Shown: positions 5,568 to 8,344 of the stretch, one piece after another
How the letters are laid out: every line of letters starts with the position of its first letter
Numbering within the stretch: position 1 is the first letter of the stretch
Origin: a bacterium
Lineage (GTDB): Bacteria; UBA9089; CG2-30-40-21; SBAY01
Direction of reading: 5' to 3'
NCBI GenBank assembly: GCA_040757115.1
Contig: JBFLYA010000164.1
Location: 1-8,344 of the forward strand
DNA: 8,344 nucleotides
The notes under the pieces: generated by a model
Told to the model about the DNA's origin: nothing
Databases searched by the model: none
Seen by the model: only the letters and a program-made list of their open reading frames with translations
Position numbers and translations under genes: made by a program

Positions 5568-6033
5568 CTTCCAAACCCTTTATTTTAAACAATACATAGC
5601 CTGTAATGATTAATATCACTCCAGATACCGCTACCGGGAGGAGCACTGGTCCAATCCATGGCCAGGGAATAAGAAAATAGCAATCTTGAGTCAATAAAGA
5701 AGGTGGCCAGCCAAGCAAAATATACAAAGAAATATAATAAACTATATCCCAGATAGCAAATGTCCAGAGGAAGATACAGAATGACTCTAATTTTCTTTTA
5801 CCAACTAAGAAAGATAAGGATAAGAGGATAATAATTGTTGCCACCTCGCGAGTCTGCTCAATAAATAACAGGTTATAGTCACGCATTGTTGTAGCTATCG
5901 TTACCTCGGCCCATTTTTCTTGTGGCATAGTTTTTAATATATTCCGAATATAAGCAACAACTATCCCTTCAAGATGACCGAAGGCAATACCAAATAAGGT
6001 TAATAAACCCATTTTAGAAAGGAATTTTTTCAT
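5560..6033 (-). CDS. Four-helix integral membrane protein, unknown function
   Basis: 157 residues from the ATG at 6033. Hydrophobic segments (numbered from this start) lie at about 9-30 (GLLTLFGIAFGHLEGIVVAY), 64-77, 84-107 and 125-148. A conserved-looking loop GWPPSLLTQDCYFLIPWPW lies before the last segment. I recall similar uncharacterised proteins with WDIxYY and LLGWPxSLL motifs but no known activity. A longer frame back to a TTG at 6081 is unlikely because that codon falls in the -35 box of the promoter. The ATG at 6033 has GAGGAAA six bases upstream. It is the first gene of the five-gene minus-strand operon and overlaps the next gene by 8 bp. Confidence 0.7.
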   Translation of the reverse strand: MKKFLSKMGLLTLFGIAFGHLEGIVVAYIRNILKTMPQEKWAEVTIATTMRDYNLLFIEQTREVATIIILLSLSFLVGKRKLESFCIFLWTFAIWDIVYYISLYILLGWPPSLLTQDCYFLIPWPWIGPVLLPVAVSGVILIITGYVLFKIKGLEDE

Positions 6034-6052
6034 CACCTGTTTCCTCTGTAAG

Positions 6053-6081
6053 AATATATCATATCTCTTAAAAAATTTCAA
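6053..6081 (-). promoter_or_regulatory. Extended -10 promoter for the five-gene minus-strand operon
   Basis: On the minus strand, TTGAAA (6081-6076), a 17-bp spacer ending in TGA, then TATATT (6058-6053). The TGn makes an extended -10 element. Transcription would start near 6046, just at the GAGGAAA ribosome site, so the leader is about 13 bases. It is divergent from the + strand promoter at 6114-6142. Confidence 0.55.
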
Positions 6082-6113
6082 CTATAATTATGCACCTCAG
6101 GGAAAAAAATATA

Positions 6114-6142
6114 TTGACAGAGTCCTGATTATATGTTATATA
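6114..6142 (+). promoter_or_regulatory. Extended -10 promoter for the B12-type radical SAM gene
   Basis: Perfect TTGACA (6114-6119), 17-bp spacer ending in TGT, then TATATA (6137-6142). The expected start point is near 6149, only a base or two before the ATG at 6151, so the mRNA is probably leaderless. An in-frame ATG at 6133 lies inside the promoter and cannot be the start if this promoter is used. Confidence 0.6.
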
Positions 6143-6150
6143 TTAACAAT

Positions 6151-7566
6151 ATGAAGGTATTTTTGATTAATCCACCTGCCGCTAATGGAGTAAAGGTTGT
6201 TCGTGAAGGGCGATGTATGCAACGACAGGGTGCCTGGACTTCTACCTGGTCACCAATTACCTTAGCCATCTGTGCCAGTGTTTTAGAAAAGGAAAATATT
6301 CAGGTTAGACTTATTGATTGTATTATTAAAAATATCGATTCCAATTCCTTAAAGACCCAAATTGCTGATTTTAAACCTGACCTCATCATCTTAAATACCT
6401 CTACCCCATCAATCAAAAGTGATTTAGAGGTAGCTAAATTGGCTAAAACGGTAGTTCCATCGGTAAAAATAGCCGCTTTAGGAATTCATGTGAGTATTCT
6501 TCCAGAGGAATGTCTGATGCGTTTTTCAGACCTTGATTATTGTATTCGTCGGGAGCCAGAATTTATCGTTAGAGATTTAAGTTTAGCCTTACGCGATTCA
6601 AGAGAAATAAAAGATATTCTGGGGCTTTCTTATCGGTTAAATGGTAAAATTATTCATACCCCGGATAGGGAATTTATTTCAAATTTAGACGAATTGCCTT
6701 TTCCTGCCTGGCATTTGATAGACCCACAGGATTATCGTATGCCATTTAAAGATGAGCCTTTTCTACTTGTGGCTACCTCACGGGGTTGTCCTTACAAATG
6801 CACCTTTTGTGCCGACAAGGCATTTTATGGGACTAAATTAAGGCTAAAATCACCTCAAAGAATAGTGGATGAATTAGAATGGGTAAAACAAAGATTTGGC
6901 GTAGGAGAATTTCTATTCTGGAGCGAGTCATTTACCATTAATAATAAATTTGTGATGGAGGTATGTGAAGAAATCATTTCCAGGGGATTAAAGGTTTCCT
7001 GGGTATGCAATAGTCGGGTAGATAATGTGAATTTAACCTTACTTCGGGAGATTAAAGAGGCAGGATGCTGGATGATTGGCTATGGGGTTGAGTCGGGAAA
7101 TCAACAGGTTCTGGATAGTGTGAAAAAAGGCACGACATTGGAGCAAACAAAACAGGCTGTGCAATGGGCAAAAGAAGCTGGACTTGAGGTTACAGGGCAT
7201 TGCATTCTCGGATTACCAGGCGAAACCGAACAAACGATTAACCAAACAATAAACTGGACGATTGACTTAGACCTTGACTTTGCCCAATATTATTGTGCCG
7301 TTCCTTTCCCTGGCTCGGAGTTATATTCACAGGCACTTGAACAAAAGTGGAGTAATACCACCGACTGGACTAAATTTGAGCAAAATTTCTCCGTATTAGA
7401 CCTACCAACTATAACTGCAGATAAAATTATGGAATTTCGCAAACAGGCTTTTAAAAAGTTTTATCTTCGAGGAAAATTAATTTTAAAAACACTTCATAGA
7501 ATTAAATCTTTTAATCAACTCCGTGCCTTTATTAGGATGATTAGAGATTTCTTGACCTGGATATGA
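6151..7566 (+). CDS. B12-binding-domain radical SAM protein
   Basis: 471 residues from the ATG at 6151, which gives the classic start MKVFLINPP; an upstream ATG at 6133 lies within the promoter. Residues about 1-140 form the cobalamin-binding-type Rossmann domain (PDLIILNTSTPS, KIAALGIHVSILPEE), though no DxHxxG motif is obvious, so true B12 binding is uncertain. The radical SAM core begins with TSRGCPYKCTFC (C213, C217, C220) and continues with GYGVESGNQQVLDSVKKG and GHCILGLPGETEQT. A basic C-terminal region (about 425-471) has helices rich in Lys/Arg. Relatives include BchE-like, hopanoid-methylating and other class B methylating enzymes; the substrate here cannot be inferred. It stands alone, divergent from the minus-strand operon. 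Confidence 0.85.
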   Translation: MKVFLINPPAANGVKVVREGRCMQRQGAWTSTWSPITLAICASVLEKENIQVRLIDCIIKNIDSNSLKTQIADFKPDLIILNTSTPSIKSDLEVAKLAKTVVPSVKIAALGIHVSILPEECLMRFSDLDYCIRREPEFIVRDLSLALRDSREIKDILGLSYRLNGKIIHTPDREFISNLDELPFPAWHLIDPQDYRMPFKDEPFLLVATSRGCPYKCTFCADKAFYGTKLRLKSPQRIVDELEWVKQRFGVGEFLFWSESFTINNKFVMEVCEEIISRGLKVSWVCNSRVDNVNLTLLREIKEAGCWMIGYGVESGNQQVLDSVKKGTTLEQTKQAVQWAKEAGLEVTGHCILGLPGETEQTINQTINWTIDLDLDFAQYYCAVPFPGSELYSQALEQKWSNTTDWTKFEQNFSVLDLPTITADKIMEFRKQAFKKFYLRGKLILKTLHRIKSFNQLRAFIRMIRDFLTWI

Positions 7567-7680
7567 GAGAGCGAATTAAGAGATTAAGCAAATTGAGTGA
7601 ATGGAGAGATTGAGAGAAGGCTAATCCACTAATTAACTAATTCGCTTAATTAACTCAATTCACTAATTTGCTATTTTCTT
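7567..7680. repeat. Word-shuffled AT-rich repeat spacer
   Basis: The spacer is assembled from a few recurring words (GCGAATTA, GATTAAG, GCAAATT, GTGAAT, ATTGAG, CACTAATT) on both strands. GCAAATTGAGTGAAT (7588-7602) is inverted at about 7658-7671 with a one-base bulge, so a hairpin can form after the radical SAM gene and may aid termination. No gene is seen between 7567 and the promoter at 7745. Confidence 0.5.
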
Positions 7681-7744
7681 ATTGACATAGAGACAATATC
7701 TTTGACTAAATGGATATTTTTATTTCAAAATACTAAATTTTTTC

Positions 7745-7773
7745 TTGACAAATTTTAAATAATATGATATAAT
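7745..7773 (+). promoter_or_regulatory. Consensus promoter with extended -10 for the Fic gene
   Basis: TTGACA (7745-7750), 17-bp spacer ending in TGA, and TATAAT (7768-7773): both hexamers match consensus perfectly. Expected start is near 7780, about ten bases before the ATG at 7791, and no Shine-Dalgarno sequence is visible in that leader. Confidence 0.75.
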
Positions 7774-7790
7774 TTAAAATAGTGAAAATT

Positions 7791-8344
7791 ATGTATGAAA
7801 ATAGAATAGAAAAATCTGATATTTTAAAAAAAGAAATAGATTCCTGTCGTCCGATAAAAGGCTCTTTATTAAAACAGATAAGGGAATATTATAGGATAGG
7901 TCTTACCTACTCAAGCAATGCTATTGAAGGGAACTCGCTTACTGAAACTGAAACAAAGATAGTCTTAGAAGATGGGATAACTATTGGTGGAAAACCCTTA
8001 AGAGACCACTATGAAGCAGTAGGACATAGTCAAGCTTATGATTTACTTCTTAAATTATCAAAAGAAAGAAAAATAACCGAAGAAAATGTTTTAGATTTGC
8101 ATCGTCTGTTTTTTTATCACATAGATAGAAAGAATGCTGGGCGATATAGAAAAACAAGGGTTATTATTACAGGCTCAAGGTATATTCCTCCTTCGCCTGA
8201 AAAGATTTCAGAACTAATGAAAAAATTTATTGAGGAACTCCCGAGTATAAAGAAAGCCAATCACCCCATAGAATATTCTGCTTTATTACACAAGGAATTT
8301 GTAGGAATACATCCATTTATTGATGGAAATGGAAGGATAGCCAG
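7791..8344 (+). CDS. Fic-family protein, class II-like (3' end missing)
   Basis: The frame is open to the window edge, giving 184 residues. Fic proteins usually AMPylate proteins, transferring AMP to a Ser/Thr/Tyr hydroxyl, using a conserved His. The hallmark HPFIDGNGR is at residues 174-182 with catalytic H174. An N-terminal inhibitory helix motif SNAIEG (S42 to G47, with E46) matches the (S/T)xxxE(G/N) rule, placing the glutamate before the Fic core as in class II autoinhibited enzymes. GRYRKTRVIITGSRYIPPSP (117-136) is the usual stretch before the active site, including the flap region. A DNA-binding C-terminal domain, common in this class, would lie beyond the window. The ATG at 7791 has no Shine-Dalgarno; a second ATG at 7795 is out of frame. 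Confidence 0.88.
   Translation, partial: MYENRIEKSDILKKEIDSCRPIKGSLLKQIREYYRIGLTYSSNAIEGNSLTETETKIVLEDGITIGGKPLRDHYEAVGHSQAYDLLLKLSKERKITEENVLDLHRLFFYHIDRKNAGRYRKTRVIITGSRYIPPSPEKISELMKKFIEELPSIKKANHPIEYSALLHKEFVGIHPFIDGNGRIA

Noticed and set aside
6079-6133. TTG at 6081 and ATG at 6133 as starts of the divergent genes
   Set aside because: Each lies within the promoter of its own gene; the ATGs at 6033 (good Shine-Dalgarno) and 6151 (MKVFLINPP start) fit better.

Overview
The window is AT-rich bacterial DNA with compact coding on both strands and an unusually rich set of short dispersed repeats. Consensus sigma-70 style promoters, Shine-Dalgarno sequences inside operons and a FlgM-like protein point to a flagellated bacterium. 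The repeats (heptanucleotide arrays, palindromic clusters, a MITE-like element) resemble those of multicellular cyanobacteria and of several uncultured candidate phyla. A flagellar regulator argues against a cyanobacterium, so an uncultured candidate-phylum bacterium is my best guess; no marker gene here fixes the taxonomy.

Left part (1-2003). A short reading frame enters from the left edge, bracketed by an inverted repeat. It is followed by a small FlgM-like anti-sigma factor gene on the + strand. A gene-free stretch (654-1129) holds a non-autonomous element of about 366 bp with 29-bp terminal inverted repeats, loaded with heptamer arrays and hairpins. A minus-strand membrane methyltransferase gene of the ICMT/PEMT type (1130-1681) has its own promoter. 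Upstream of it lie four copies of a palindromic repeat in nested mirror order (1801-1962).

Centre (2004-6081, all minus strand). One apparent five-gene operon reads leftward from a promoter at about 6053-6081. Its genes encode a four-helix membrane protein, a 66-residue helical protein, a DUF6036/MNT-like nucleotidyltransferase, a zf-TFIIB zinc-ribbon protein, and an 845-residue radical SAM protein fused to a DUF2344 domain. The first four genes overlap one another. The zinc-ribbon start lies inside the nucleotidyltransferase frame, just after an A_AAA_AAG heptamer that could allow a -1 frameshift fusion. The linker of the big radical SAM protein is built from an in-frame 84-bp heptanucleotide repeat array.

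Right part (6114-8344, + strand). Divergent from the operon, a strong promoter drives a B12-binding-type radical SAM gene, which probably has a leaderless mRNA. After a word-shuffled repeat spacer, a consensus promoter with extended -10 drives a Fic-family AMPylase-like gene cut off by the window edge just after its HPFxDGNGR active-site motif.

The genes do not form one recognisable pathway. The strongest signals for follow-up are the repeat biology (heptamers used as coding linker, the MITE-like element, nested palindromes), the possible frameshift fusion in the nucleotidyltransferase operon, and the recurrent very short 5' leaders.
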